From NCBI GenBank assembly GCA_937965795.1, contig CALCMD010000028.1, forward strand, positions 1 to 19,095: a DNA stretch of 19,095 nt. The letters run 5' to 3'. This stretch comes from an uncultured Lachnospiraceae bacterium (lineage in GTDB: Bacteria; Bacillota; Clostridia; Lachnospirales; Lachnospiraceae). Every line of letters begins with the position of its first letter. Position 1 is the stretch's first letter. Made by a program: the position numbers and the translations under genes. The notes beneath the pieces are model-generated. The model saw nothing but the letters and a program-made list of their open reading frames with translations. It was not told the origin of the DNA and made no database searches. Shown here in pieces: positions 1 to 7,654 of this stretch.

Positions 1-54
1 TAGAGCACTTGACTTTTAATCAAGTTGTCCGGGGTTCGAATCCCCGATGTCTCA
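1..54 (+). tRNA. tRNA-Lys (anticodon UUU), 5' end cut off by the window
   Basis: Only the 3' two thirds of the tRNA are present, starting inside the D arm. The anticodon stem CTTGA/TCAAG (8-12 and 20-24) closes the loop CTTTTAA with anticodon TTT at 15-17, which reads lysine codons. The T arm is CGGGG-TTCGAAT-CCCCG (30-46). The 3' acceptor strand ATGTCTC (47-53) is followed by discriminator A54; no CCA is encoded. Confidence 0.93.
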
Positions 55-83
55 GCAGAGAAAACCCGAAAGAAAAGGGTTTC

Positions 84-120
84 AGAAAAAAGCGTTCCTG
101 GCAGAAGGGGCGCTTTTTCT
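84..120 (+). terminator. Intrinsic terminator after tRNA-Lys
   Basis: An A-rich strand ending in AGCG (about 84-94) can pair with CGCTTTTTCT (111-120). This gives a hairpin with a T run on its 3' side. A second small hairpin, AAACCC/GGGTTT (about 62-82), lies between it and the tRNA. Confidence 0.65.
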
Positions 121-272
121 GTATTGCCTAATATTTGATTAACACCCTTTGTTTTGGGAAAAATGTATGTTATAAGCGTAGGGGAAAATCCACATTCTAC
201 TTGTAGGGAGACCGTGATTACATTCTTAGACGAAACAATTTGGCCTTATGTACAACAATTCAGGATTATCTA

Positions 273-301
273 TTGACAAATATGTGGCACTTAAGATAAA
301 T
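273..301 (+). promoter_or_regulatory. Candidate sigma-A promoter of the cysD-cysNC-sulfotransferase operon
   Basis: A perfect -35 TTGACA (273-278) is followed 16-18 bases later by weak -10 options: GATAAA at 295-300 or TAAATT at 297-302. It is the only consensus -35 in the 320-base leader. A transcript from it would begin at or just before the inverted repeat at 312-335. Confidence 0.45.
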
Positions 302-311
302 TTAAGATAGA

Positions 312-335
312 GATAAAATTATACATAATTTTATC
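312..335. repeat. Perfect 11-bp-arm inverted repeat in the operon leader
   Basis: GATAAAATTAT (312-322), two spacer bases AC, then ATAATTTTATC (325-335) are exact reverse complements. The repeat sits just downstream of the candidate promoter, where a repressor site would be expected. It is AT-only apart from its ends and lacks a following T run, so a terminator is unlikely. The binding protein is unknown. Confidence 0.7.
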
Positions 336-444
336 ATATTCGCGTTTTATTCTAAAAAAGGAGAATAGGGCAGAAAGCGTTTTAGGATACATAAAAAGCA
401 AAAAAATGGAAACCATTGTACAAAATGAAAACAGGAGAAAATAT

Positions 445-1338
445 ATGAATCATTTGGATCAACTGGAAGCAGAAGCGATTTATATTATGCGAGAGGTGGC
501 GGCGGAATGTGAAAAACCGGTCATGCTTTATTCAATAGGAAAAGACTCTTCCGTTATGCTGCATCTGGCGATGAAGGCATTCTATCCGGAGAAGCCGCCA
601 TTTCCATTTCTGCATGTGAACACGACATGGAAGTTTCGGGAGATGATTGAATTCAGAGATCAGAGAGCGCAGGAACTGGGCATTGAGATGTTGGAATATA
701 TTAATGAAGAGGGTGTGAAGCAGGGAATCAATCCTTTTGATCATGGTTCTTCTTACACGGATATTATGAAAACGCAGGCTTTGAAACAGGCTTTGGACAA
801 GTATGGATTTACGGCAGCATTTGGGGGAGGCAGAAGAGACGAAGAAAAATCCAGGGCGAAAGAAAGAATCTTTTCCTTCCGAAACAGAGAACATGCATGG
901 GACCCGAAGAACCAGAGACCGGAGATGTGGAAGCTGTTTAATACAAAGATTGCGCAGGGGGAAAGCATTCGGGTGTTCCCGCTGTCCAACTGGACGGAGA
1001 AGGATATCTGGGAGTATATCCGCAGAGAGAACATTCCAATCGTATCGCTGTATTTTGCGAAGGAGCGTCCGGTCGTAGAACGAAACGGACAGCTTATTAT
1101 GCTGGATGATGAGCGAATGAAGCTTCTTCCGGGGGAAAAGGCAGAAATGAAGAAGGTGCGTTTCCGTACACTGGGATGTTATCCTTTGACTGGCGGGATG
1201 GAGTCGGATGCGGAGACATTGGACGAAATCATAGAAGAAACACTGGGCGCTGTAGATTCTGAAAGGACGAGCCGTATCATAGACTCGGATGGCGGTTCCG
1301 CCAGCATGGAAAAAAGAAAGCGGGAGGGTTACTTTTAG
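445..1338 (+). CDS. cysD: Sulfate adenylyltransferase small subunit (CysD)
   Basis: ATP-PPi synthetase subunit that, with the CysN GTPase, makes adenosine 5'-phosphosulfate from ATP and sulfate in the cytoplasm. The PP-loop motif SIGKDSSVMLHL lies at residues 30-41, and the sequence matches CysD over its full length (for example FGGGRRDEEKSRAKERIFSFR). I chose ATG 445 because AGGAG at 433-437 sits 7 bases upstream and the resulting N-terminus (NHLDQLEAEAI) lines up with that of E. coli CysD. An in-frame ATG at 406 would add 13 residues but lacks a good ribosome binding site. The 297-residue length is normal. It is first in a three-gene operon; the next start is 2 bases after its stop, so the genes are probably translationally coupled. 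Confidence 0.96.
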   Translation: MNHLDQLEAEAIYIMREVAAECEKPVMLYSIGKDSSVMLHLAMKAFYPEKPPFPFLHVNTTWKFREMIEFRDQRAQELGIEMLEYINEEGVKQGINPFDHGSSYTDIMKTQALKQALDKYGFTAAFGGGRRDEEKSRAKERIFSFRNREHAWDPKNQRPEMWKLFNTKIAQGESIRVFPLSNWTEKDIWEYIRRENIPIVSLYFAKERPVVERNGQLIMLDDERMKLLPGEKAEMKKVRFRTLGCYPLTGGMESDAETLDEIIEETLGAVDSERTSRIIDSDGGSASMEKRKREGYF

Positions 1339-1340
1339 AG

Positions 1341-3176
1341 ATGAGAGACGATTTGTTGAAATTCATAACCTGTGGAAGTGTGGATGACGGAAAGTCTACA
1401 CTGATTGGACATATGCTCTATGATGCGAAGCTGCTTTTTGCTGACCAGAAAAAAGCGCTGGAGCTGGACAGTAAAGTAGGCTCCAGAGATGGAGATATTG
1501 ATTATTCGCTGCTTCTGGATGGTCTGATGGCGGAGCGGGAGCAGGGAATCACGATTGATGTGGCATACCGCTATTTTACCACGGACAATCGAAGCTTTAT
1601 CGTAGCGGACACGCCGGGACATGAGGAATATACAAGAAATATGGCGGTGGGCGCTTCCTTTGCGTCTCTTGCCGTGATTCTTGTAGATGCCAGCCAGGGT
1701 GTTCTGATTCAGACAAAAAGGCATTCAAGGATTTGCTCTCTAATGGGAATCAAGCATTTCGTATTTGCTGTGAATAAGATGGATCTGGTGCACCATGATA
1801 AACAGAGGTTTAAGAAAATAGAGAAAGATATTAAAGTCCTGATGGCGGAATTTGATTACCGCTCCCTGAAAATCATCCCTGTTTCTGCAACGGAGGGGGA
1901 TAATGTCACCAGTCCATCTACAAACATGCCCTGGTATACCGGGGAATCACTTCTTGCCTATCTGGAAAATGTCGACGTGAGAGAAAAAGAGGGAAGCACG
2001 GGATTTACGATGCCAGTACAGAGAGTATGTCGTCCCAATCACAGCTTCCGGGGGTTTCAGGGACAGATTTCCAGCGGTGAGATCGCAGTGGGAGATACGA
2101 TTACCGTAATGCCGAGCCGTGAGGAAGCGAAGGTAACGAATATTCTGGACGGAAATAAAAAAGTAGAACGAAGCAGCAAAGGACATGCCGTGACGATTCA
2201 GTTGGATACGGAAATTGATGTATCCCGCGGCTGTGTTTTGGAGAAAGATTATAAGCTTTTTACAGGTTCGATGTTTACCGCCTCCATTTTATGGATGGAT
2301 GATAACAGTCTGGTGGCAGGACGGAATTTCTGGATGAAGATTGGTACGCAGCAGATTCCGGCTACTGTCATGAAGATCAAATATAAGGTGGACGTCAATA
2401 CAGGAGCGGAAGTTTATGCGGATGCGATTTATAAAAATGAAATCGCATACTGTGAGATTTCTGTGGGAAGTAAGATTGTTTTCGACTGTTTTGAGAACAG
2501 CAGAGAGCTGGGCTCACTCATTCTGATTGACCGTATCACAAATATGACTTCTGCCTGCGGAGTTGTGCAGGAACCGCTGGCGAGGGGCAGGAGCCTGACC
2601 TGGCACAATATGGATATTACCAGGGAACTGCGTGAAAGCCAGCTTGGACAAAAAGCGGTAACGGTGTGGATGACCGGATTATCAGGAGCCGGAAAATCAT
2701 CTATCGCGAATGCGCTGGAGAAGCGTCTGTTCTCTATGGGGAAACATACGATGCTTTTGGATGGCGATAACGTGCGTATGGGTCTGAATAAGAATTTAGG
2801 ATTTGAGGAAAATGACCGGATTGAAAATATCCGCCGGATTGCGGAAGTATCGAAGCTGATGAATGACGCCGGACTGATCGTGCTGACATCCTTCATTTCT
2901 CCGTTCCGTCAGGATCGAAGAAACGCAAGGGAAATCGTTGGTCAGAGCTTTGTGGAAGTGTACGTAAACACACCGCTGGAAGAGTGCGAGAAACGGGATG
3001 TGAAAGGTCTCTATAAAGAGGCAAGAAAAGGGAATCTACAGAATTTCACAGGTATTACCAGTCCATATGAGGCGCCGGAAAATCCGGAGATCGTTGTAGA
3101 TACGAGTAAGCACAGCCTTGAAGAGTGTGTGGATATTGTTCTGAAAGGATTGGAAAAATATCTGGAGATTTCATAG
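1341..3176 (+). CDS. cysNC: Bifunctional sulfate adenylyltransferase GTPase subunit / APS kinase (CysN-CysC fusion)
   Basis: Two enzymes in one chain of 611 residues, as in NodQ-type proteins. Residues 1 to about 430 are the CysN elongation-factor-like GTPase, which drives APS synthesis with CysD. It shows G1 GSVDDGKST (12-20), switch DTPGHEEY (90-97) and NKMD (145-148), followed by beta-barrel domains. Residues about 435-611 are APS kinase (CysC), which phosphorylates APS to PAPS; its P-loop GLSGAGKSS starts at 446, with DGDNVRMGLNKNLGF further on. The ribosome site GGAGGG lies inside the end of cysD. The fusion makes PAPS, the sulfate donor, and the next gene is a sulfotransferase. This suggests sulfation rather than sulfur assimilation, since no reductase is present in the window. 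Confidence 0.96.
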   Translation: MRDDLLKFITCGSVDDGKSTLIGHMLYDAKLLFADQKKALELDSKVGSRDGDIDYSLLLDGLMAEREQGITIDVAYRYFTTDNRSFIVADTPGHEEYTRNMAVGASFASLAVILVDASQGVLIQTKRHSRICSLMGIKHFVFAVNKMDLVHHDKQRFKKIEKDIKVLMAEFDYRSLKIIPVSATEGDNVTSPSTNMPWYTGESLLAYLENVDVREKEGSTGFTMPVQRVCRPNHSFRGFQGQISSGEIAVGDTITVMPSREEAKVTNILDGNKKVERSSKGHAVTIQLDTEIDVSRGCVLEKDYKLFTGSMFTASILWMDDNSLVAGRNFWMKIGTQQIPATVMKIKYKVDVNTGAEVYADAIYKNEIAYCEISVGSKIVFDCFENSRELGSLILIDRITNMTSACGVVQEPLARGRSLTWHNMDITRELRESQLGQKAVTVWMTGLSGAGKSSIANALEKRLFSMGKHTMLLDGDNVRMGLNKNLGFEENDRIENIRRIAEVSKLMNDAGLIVLTSFISPFRQDRRNAREIVGQSFVEVYVNTPLEECEKRDVKGLYKEARKGNLQNFTGITSPYEAPENPEIVVDTSKHSLEECVDIVLKGLEKYLEIS

Positions 3177-3194
3177 GGAAAGGGAAAATACGAG

Positions 3195-4364
3195 ATGACG
3201 ACAGTTTATATAAGCATCGGGACGCCAAAGACAGGGACGACGGCGCTTCAGACTTTCATGCGCAAAAATGATGGCGAGATGAGAAAACAGGGATATTGTT
3301 ATCCGTTGCTGACACTTGGAATTTCAGGGCTTTATAAAGACAGAAACGGACAGTTCCTGATTTATGAATCGAAACAGGAGAATAAGGAGGAACATCAGGC
3401 GCAGATCAAAGAAAAAGCATATCAACAACTGGGAGAGCTGGCGAAAAAATATCCAAATATCGTTCTCTCAGATGAACAGATATGGTATCGCTGCCGGAAG
3501 GAGGAGAATTTCTGGAGTAAGGTGATTGAGGATTTCAGGAAGATTGACTGCGAAGTGAAGGTTATTGTCTATCTCAGGAGACAGGATCTTTTGATTCAGT
3601 CACTCTGGAATCAGAGCATCAAGATGTTCCGGAAGGGAACCATGACTTTTCAGGAAGCGATGGATAATAATTACTTTCGGTACTTTCCGATGGATTACTA
3701 CGAGAACCTGAAGTTTATAGAAAAGGATCTTGGCAAGGAAAATATCATTGTGCGCCCATATGAGAGAGGCAGATTCGAGGGAGAGGAGCACAGTATCTTT
3801 TCAGATTTTTTCCAGAGTGTGGGTCTGCATCTGACGGACGACTTTGACCGTGAAGAGTCTACCAGAAATCTTGGGCTTGAGGGGAATTTTATTGAGATCA
3901 AGCGTTTGATCAATGGGGTGCCGGAGTATCGTAAGATGCGTGACTTTCTGAGCCGTCCGGTTTTATATGCGAGCACCTGGCACAGTGAGCAGGGACATCA
4001 CGAAAAGGAAGGGATGTTCAGATATGAGGAGCAGGTGGCTTATCTGGAACAGTTCCAAGAAAGCAATCAGAAGGTAGCCGAGGAGTATCTGGGACGGAAA
4101 GGGGAACCTCTGTTTTATGATAATGAGGTTCGTAAACTTCCCCAGTGGGCGCTGAAAGAGGAGACCATGTATCGTGATATTATTACCTGCATGACCGAAG
4201 GATTCTGCGCACAGCAGGAAAAGATCAATGATTTGGAATCGAAGGTCATGGAGCTGGAGAAGAAAGTGACAGAGCAGGGATGGAAGATTGGCGAGCATGA
4301 ACATTGGATTAACAGGATAAGAAATCTTTCTATTTACAAAGCATTGAATAAAATCCGTAAATAA
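3195..4364 (+). CDS. PAPS-dependent sulfotransferase-like protein with C-terminal coiled coil
   Basis: Probable cytoplasmic sulfotransferase that moves sulfate from PAPS to an unknown acceptor. The 5'-phosphosulfate-binding loop SIGTPKTGTTALQ is at residues 7-19. A candidate 3'-phosphate-binding segment, VIVYLRRQDLLIQSLW (123-138), supplies the typical Arg and Ser. Residues about 335-370 look like a heptad coiled coil, followed by a basic tail ending ALNKIRK. Such tails are common on bacterial cell-surface glycan enzymes, so a polysaccharide acceptor is possible, but this is inference. The gene starts 18 bases after cysNC with a GGGAAAGGG ribosome site and ends at a strong terminator. PAPS synthesis and use therefore appear to be made from one mRNA. 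I cannot assign it to a named sulfotransferase family or predict its substrate. Confidence 0.82.
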   Translation: MTTVYISIGTPKTGTTALQTFMRKNDGEMRKQGYCYPLLTLGISGLYKDRNGQFLIYESKQENKEEHQAQIKEKAYQQLGELAKKYPNIVLSDEQIWYRCRKEENFWSKVIEDFRKIDCEVKVIVYLRRQDLLIQSLWNQSIKMFRKGTMTFQEAMDNNYFRYFPMDYYENLKFIEKDLGKENIIVRPYERGRFEGEEHSIFSDFFQSVGLHLTDDFDREESTRNLGLEGNFIEIKRLINGVPEYRKMRDFLSRPVLYASTWHSEQGHHEKEGMFRYEEQVAYLEQFQESNQKVAEEYLGRKGEPLFYDNEVRKLPQWALKEETMYRDIITCMTEGFCAQQEKINDLESKVMELEKKVTEQGWKIGEHEHWINRIRNLSIYKALNKIRK

Positions 4365-4368
4365 TCAA

Positions 4369-4392
4369 GGCTGGTGCAATTTTGCACCAGCC
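4369..4392. terminator. Shared hairpin terminator between convergent operons
   Basis: GGCTGGTGC (4369-4377) pairs perfectly with GCACCAGCC (4384-4392), and flanking A/T bases extend the stem. It lies between the sulfotransferase stop (4364) and the response regulator stop (4397, minus strand), so one hairpin probably ends both transcripts. The flanking T runs are short, which makes its efficiency uncertain. Confidence 0.75.
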
Positions 4393-4396
4393 CGTC

Positions 4397-5101
4397 TTAA
4401 TTTTCATCCTCAATCATACGGTATCCAATACCGATTTCGGTAAGAATATATTCTGGCTCTGCCGGATTCAGTTCCAGTTTACGTCGAATGTTTGCCATGT
4501 TTACCCGGAGTATCCGATTATTATTGTCCGCATACGGTCCCCAGATACTGGAAATGATGGAATCATAAGTCATGACTCTGCCAGAGTTCTGTGCCAGGAG
4601 AGCAACGATTTTGAATTCTACCTGCGTCAAATGTGTTTCTTTTCCACGTACTGTAATGAGATGTTTCGTAAAATCAATGGTCAGTTCCCTGGCATGATAG
4701 ACATTATGCGGGCTGGAAGAGGACAGGCGGTTGCTGTGCCTCTCTGCTGTTCGAATACGTGCCAGAAGTTCCGAGGTTCCAAAAGGTTTGGGGATATAGT
4801 CGTCTGCACCTAAATCCAGCGCTTCTACTTTTTCATGTTCCTGTGTTCTGGCGGAGATGACCAGAATAGGCATAGCAGACCATGTACGGACCTGCCGGAT
4901 GATGTCCAGGCCGTCCATATCAGGAAGCCCCAGATCCAGAAGTACGATGTTTGGACACTGGGAGGTGATGATGGAAAGCCCTTCGACTCCAGTGTATGCC
5001 TTTATTACCTGATAGTTCTGGGCTGACAGTGTGGTGGAAATAAAGTTGCAGATATTTTCTTCATCTTCAATAATCAGGATGGTGGATCTGTATTTGCTCA
5101 T
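4397..5101 (-). CDS. KdpE-like response regulator, OmpR/PhoB family
   Basis: DNA-binding response regulator of 234 residues, the usual length for the family. The receiver domain (about 7-118) has the acidic pair E12-D13, phosphoacceptor D56 in LLDLGLPD, the S83 switch position and K105 in PKPFG. The C-terminal half (about 130-232) is a winged helix with LTQVEFKIVALLAQNSGRV and RVNMANIRRKLE. It resembles KdpE most closely, which in other bacteria controls the Kdp potassium ATPase. No kdpFABC genes are in this window, so the target is not known. It lies 5 bases downstream of the histidine kinase gene and is surely co-transcribed with it. Confidence 0.93.
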   Translation of the reverse strand: MSKYRSTILIIEDEENICNFISTTLSAQNYQVIKAYTGVEGLSIITSQCPNIVLLDLGLPDMDGLDIIRQVRTWSAMPILVISARTQEHEKVEALDLGADDYIPKPFGTSELLARIRTAERHSNRLSSSSPHNVYHARELTIDFTKHLITVRGKETHLTQVEFKIVALLAQNSGRVMTYDSIISSIWGPYADNNNRILRVNMANIRRKLELNPAEPEYILTEIGIGYRMIEDEN

Positions 5102-5106
5102 AATGT

Positions 5107-6231
5107 TTATCGTCCTTCCTTTCTTGGATTTTTTGTATTTTCCTTAACTTGTTTTTCATCGCGCGGCAGGGTAAAAATAAATTCGACTCCTTGTTCATGA
5201 TTTCTTGCAGTAATCGAACCGTCGTGTGCCAGAATAATAGTTTTGCAGATACAAAGTCCAATTCCCATGCCTTTGGAGCGATCGGAGGAGCCTGATGTAT
5301 GAGTAGTTCCGTCAAAGAGTGTGTCCAGTTTTTCCGGAGCAATACCAATACCGAAATCGATGACATGAAAAGCCACGATTGATTTGTCATAGCTCACAAT
5401 GCACTGAATTGGTTTGGGGCTGTGAGAATGGACAACAGCGTTTTCAAGAAGATTGATGATAACCTGTTCAATTAGTATGGCGTCCATTGGAATCATCAGA
5501 AATTCTTCAGGTACCTTTACTTTAATGGAGGCTTCGGGAAGCCGCTTTTTCAAACGGAACACAGCCTCAGAAACAACTTCCTCTATGGGTTCCAGAGATT
5601 TTGTAACTTTTGCGGCGTCATTGTGGATACGGGTTACAGATAAAAGATTTTCGACCATATCCAGAAGCCAGTTGGAATCCTCAAGAATATGAGAGACAAG
5701 TTTTTCTTTTTCTGCTTCTGACAGGGAGTTTCCATTCTCCAGGTATGTATTGCTGGCGCCGATGATGCTGGTCAGTGGTGTACGCAGGTCATGGGAAACG
5801 GCACGCAGCAGATTTGCTCTCATTTTTTCTTTCTCAGCTTCGACCAACAGCTTTTCGCGTTCGGAAAGGACGCGTATACTTTCTTTCAGGTTTATGGTAA
5901 TGGTACAGATAATGAGCGAGATTGAAAGCATAACGCAAAAGGTCAGCGGGGATTCGCGTGGCGAGAAGTCCAGCTTGGGAGACGGAGAGGCAAAAAAGTA
6001 ATTGACAAAAAATACGCTCGCCAGAGCTGTAAAACCACCACAGATATAATTTGAGGTGAACAGGGCAGTCAATATAGTCGAAAGGATATAAAACAGACAA
6101 ATATTGAGCGAGCCATGTTTGAGCTTTTGAAAATAGCAGGAAGCTATTGTAGCAACCAGCAAGGTGCCGATTGTCACTATAATGTTGAACAGGAAGCGTT
6201 TTAAAGTATGTATAGGCCGTTGATTTTCCAT
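5107..6231 (-). CDS. KdpD-like sensor histidine kinase lacking the N-terminal KdpD and Usp domains
   Basis: Membrane kinase of 374 residues that pairs with the response regulator downstream. Four predicted membrane helices (about 14-34, 43-60, 65-82 and 98-114) match the DUF4118 region of KdpD, followed by a linker helix. The HisKA phosphorylation site SHDLRTPLTSIIGAS has its histidine at residue 147. The HATPase domain shows the N box IINLLENAVVHS, G1 DFGIGIAP and G2 GMGIGLCIC. Full KdpD proteins are near 900 residues and carry a cytoplasmic ATP-binding and universal-stress-like sensor region, absent here. The start has DNA encoding MENQRP close behind an AGGAAG ribosome site. Short forms of this kind do occur in Clostridia, so this is not obviously a broken gene. 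Confidence 0.92.
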   Translation of the reverse strand: MENQRPIHTLKRFLFNIIVTIGTLLVATIASCYFQKLKHGSLNICLFYILSTILTALFTSNYICGGFTALASVFFVNYFFASPSPKLDFSPRESPLTFCVMLSISLIICTITINLKESIRVLSEREKLLVEAEKEKMRANLLRAVSHDLRTPLTSIIGASNTYLENGNSLSEAEKEKLVSHILEDSNWLLDMVENLLSVTRIHNDAAKVTKSLEPIEEVVSEAVFRLKKRLPEASIKVKVPEEFLMIPMDAILIEQVIINLLENAVVHSHSPKPIQCIVSYDKSIVAFHVIDFGIGIAPEKLDTLFDGTTHTSGSSDRSKGMGIGLCICKTIILAHDGSITARNHEQGVEFIFTLPRDEKQVKENTKNPRKEGR

Positions 6232-6290
6232 GTGTAATTCTTCCTGGATATGTATTTTTATTTATGCTTTTGGTTTGTTATTTACAGATA

Positions 6291-6313
6291 TTATGCCAGA
6301 TTTTTCAGCATAA
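6291..6313. repeat. Small inverted repeat upstream of the kinase gene
   Basis: TTATGC (6291-6296) and GCATAA (6308-6313) flank an 11-base spacer in the 5' region of the kinase-regulator operon. It could be an autoregulatory site or a leader hairpin; support is weak. No convincing -35/-10 pair was found on the minus strand here. Confidence 0.3.
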
Positions 6314-6441
6314 CAGCGCAATTTGATACTTCATCAGTATACAACACGGTTCAAAAAACAACAATAAATTCGGTGTTCAGAATGCGCTAAGAAGTCCTGA
6401 TATGATGGTGGAGAGTACGATGATGGGGTATAGAATAGATC

Positions 6442-6471
6442 TTGACAGAATCTGCTTCTGTCCCGTATAAT
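6442..6471 (+). promoter_or_regulatory. Consensus promoter of tRNA-Leu
   Basis: TTGACA (6442-6447) and TATAAT (6466-6471) are separated by 18 bases and end 17 bases before the tRNA. Both hexamers are perfect, as expected for a stable RNA gene. Confidence 0.9.
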
Positions 6472-6488
6472 GTTTTTGTATAAAAACA

Positions 6489-6569
6489 GCGGATATGGCG
6501 GAATTGGCAGACGCGCCAGATTTAGGTTCTGGTGTCCATGACGTGCAGGTTCAAGTCCTGTTATCCGCA
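6489..6569 (+). tRNA. tRNA-Leu (anticodon UAG)
   Basis: Acceptor strands GCGGATA (6489-6495) and TATCCGC (6562-6568) pair perfectly, with discriminator A6569. The anticodon stem CCAGA/TCTGG encloses loop TTTAGGT with anticodon TAG, which reads CUA leucine codons. The T arm is GCAGG-TTCAAGT-CCTGT. The variable region is on the short side for a leucine tRNA (81 bases in total), and CCA is not encoded. Confidence 0.94.
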
Positions 6570-6574
6570 GTCAG

Positions 6575-6601
6575 AAAGCGTCGTGTTTACGGCGCTTTTT
6601 T
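6575..6601 (+). terminator. Intrinsic terminator of tRNA-Leu
   Basis: AAAGCG (6575-6580) pairs with CGCTTT (6593-6598), with an inner CG/CG pair, followed by a T run to 6601. It begins 6 bases after the tRNA. Confidence 0.8.
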
Positions 6602-6711
6602 AATGTAAATGTTTAGCGGGGAACCTCTCAATACCGATAAGATAGAAATGGGATGCGGGAACAAAATATCCGGGAAGAACGTATGAATAAAGGGAAGGGA
6701 GGAAAAAAAGC

Positions 6712-7578
6712 ATGGCATTGATTATGATTCAAAATTATCTGACAAAGAATCGTTGCTATCAGACAGCGGCAATCAATGAGAAAATCGGCATTCAGCTTCA
6801 TACCATTGGGATTGGGCAGGGAACTGCACAGGAGGTAGCGGATTATTGGAATCAGAGTACTGTGTCGGCATGTGTACACTACATCGTGGATTGCGACGCC
6901 AGCGGGAAAGTGCTGCAATGTCTGCCGGAGGAATACCGCAGTTGGGCGGATGCCGGTTACGGCAATAATCATCTTATTACGTTTGAAATCTGCGAATCCG
7001 ATGCCATCGAGTATCTGGATGGAGCATCCTACAAAGTGTTAAATGAAACAAAGTTTAAAGAGGACATTATGAGAGGCTATCATACATCTGTGGAGCTGTG
7101 TGCAAAAATCTGTAAAGAACGTGGCTGGAATCCGCAGTCTAAGCTTCCGTCAGGATTGTACTTGATTTCATCCCATGACGAAGGGCGCAGAGCAGGGCTG
7201 TCCTCGGCGCATGTAGATCCGACGCACATCTGGGAACGCTTCGGGCTGACAATGGATGGCTTTCGGGCTGATGTAGCGGAAAAGATGAAGCTTGAACTGC
7301 GGGCAGGAATGAAAGTGCGTCTCATACGGGCGATAGCGCTTCGAAACGGCGTGTCTGAGAAATATCAGCAGGCAGGATATGTGAAATATACGGATTTACC
7401 GGCATCGGTAAAGAAAAAGTGTAAACGCATTGCGGGGAACAGAGCCAGGCTAAAAGCGGGGGCGGTCGTGGAAATCAGGGATGTAGAGCAGACCCTGGAT
7501 GGAACCGGGTGGATTCAGATAAAGAACGGCTGGCTGCCGGTGGTGGTGAAAGGAAACTACCGGGTGGATAGAGCCTGA
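6712..7578 (+). CDS. N-acetylmuramoyl-L-alanine amidase (Amidase_2) with SH3-like C-terminus
   Basis: Peptidoglycan hydrolase expected to cut the bond between N-acetylmuramic acid and L-alanine. Likely zinc ligands are H30 in IQLHTIG, H155 in ISSHDEG and D169 in AHVDP, matching the H-H-D pattern of Amidase_2/AmpD-type enzymes. ACVHYIVD and ADAGYGNNHLITFEI match other conserved positions. Residues about 195-288 form a C-terminal region resembling SH3-type wall-binding modules. There is no signal peptide. This fits a phage-type endolysin or an enzyme released by lysis, but no phage gene is adjacent. GGAAGGAGG lies 9-17 bases upstream of ATG 6712, and the gene stands alone between tRNA-Leu and a strong terminator. 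Confidence 0.9.
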   Translation: MALIMIQNYLTKNRCYQTAAINEKIGIQLHTIGIGQGTAQEVADYWNQSTVSACVHYIVDCDASGKVLQCLPEEYRSWADAGYGNNHLITFEICESDAIEYLDGASYKVLNETKFKEDIMRGYHTSVELCAKICKERGWNPQSKLPSGLYLISSHDEGRRAGLSSAHVDPTHIWERFGLTMDGFRADVAEKMKLELRAGMKVRLIRAIALRNGVSEKYQQAGYVKYTDLPASVKKKCKRIAGNRARLKAGAVVEIRDVEQTLDGTGWIQIKNGWLPVVVKGNYRVDRA

Positions 7579-7594
7579 ATAGAAAAAAGAAGTG

Positions 7595-7642
7595 AAAAAA
7601 GGGCGGCAGCAGAATATCCTCTTCTGTTGCCGTCCCTTTTCC
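7595..7642. terminator. Bidirectional terminator between amidase and iron regulator genes
   Basis: A long stem pairs an A-run plus GGGCGGCAGCAGA (7597-7613) with TCTGTTGCCGTCCC plus a T-run (7623-7640), with few mismatches. A runs on the left and T runs on the right allow it to act in both directions, serving the two convergent genes. Confidence 0.88.
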
Positions 7643-7654
7643 GGGTGTGCCCGA

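Larger units (their letters stand above)
121..405. other. Intergenic leader region of the sulfation operon
   Basis: No coding region is convincing here on either strand. The right half holds a candidate promoter (273-300) and a perfect inverted repeat (312-335), listed separately. A Shine-Dalgarno-like AGGAG near 360 has no start codon at the right distance. I found no riboswitch fold that I recognise in 121-270. Confidence 0.6.

Noticed and set aside
406..444. Upstream start codon for CysD
   Set aside because: No ribosome binding site at the right distance; the extra residues are not seen in E. coli CysD. It cannot be fully excluded.
4382..4813. 143-codon plus-strand frame over the response regulator gene
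   Set aside because: It is antisense to a well-conserved OmpR-family gene and starts inside the terminator.
6604..6711. Promoter for the amidase gene
   Set aside because: GATAAGAT near 6640 looks like a -10, but no acceptable -35 is at the right distance, so I did not call one.
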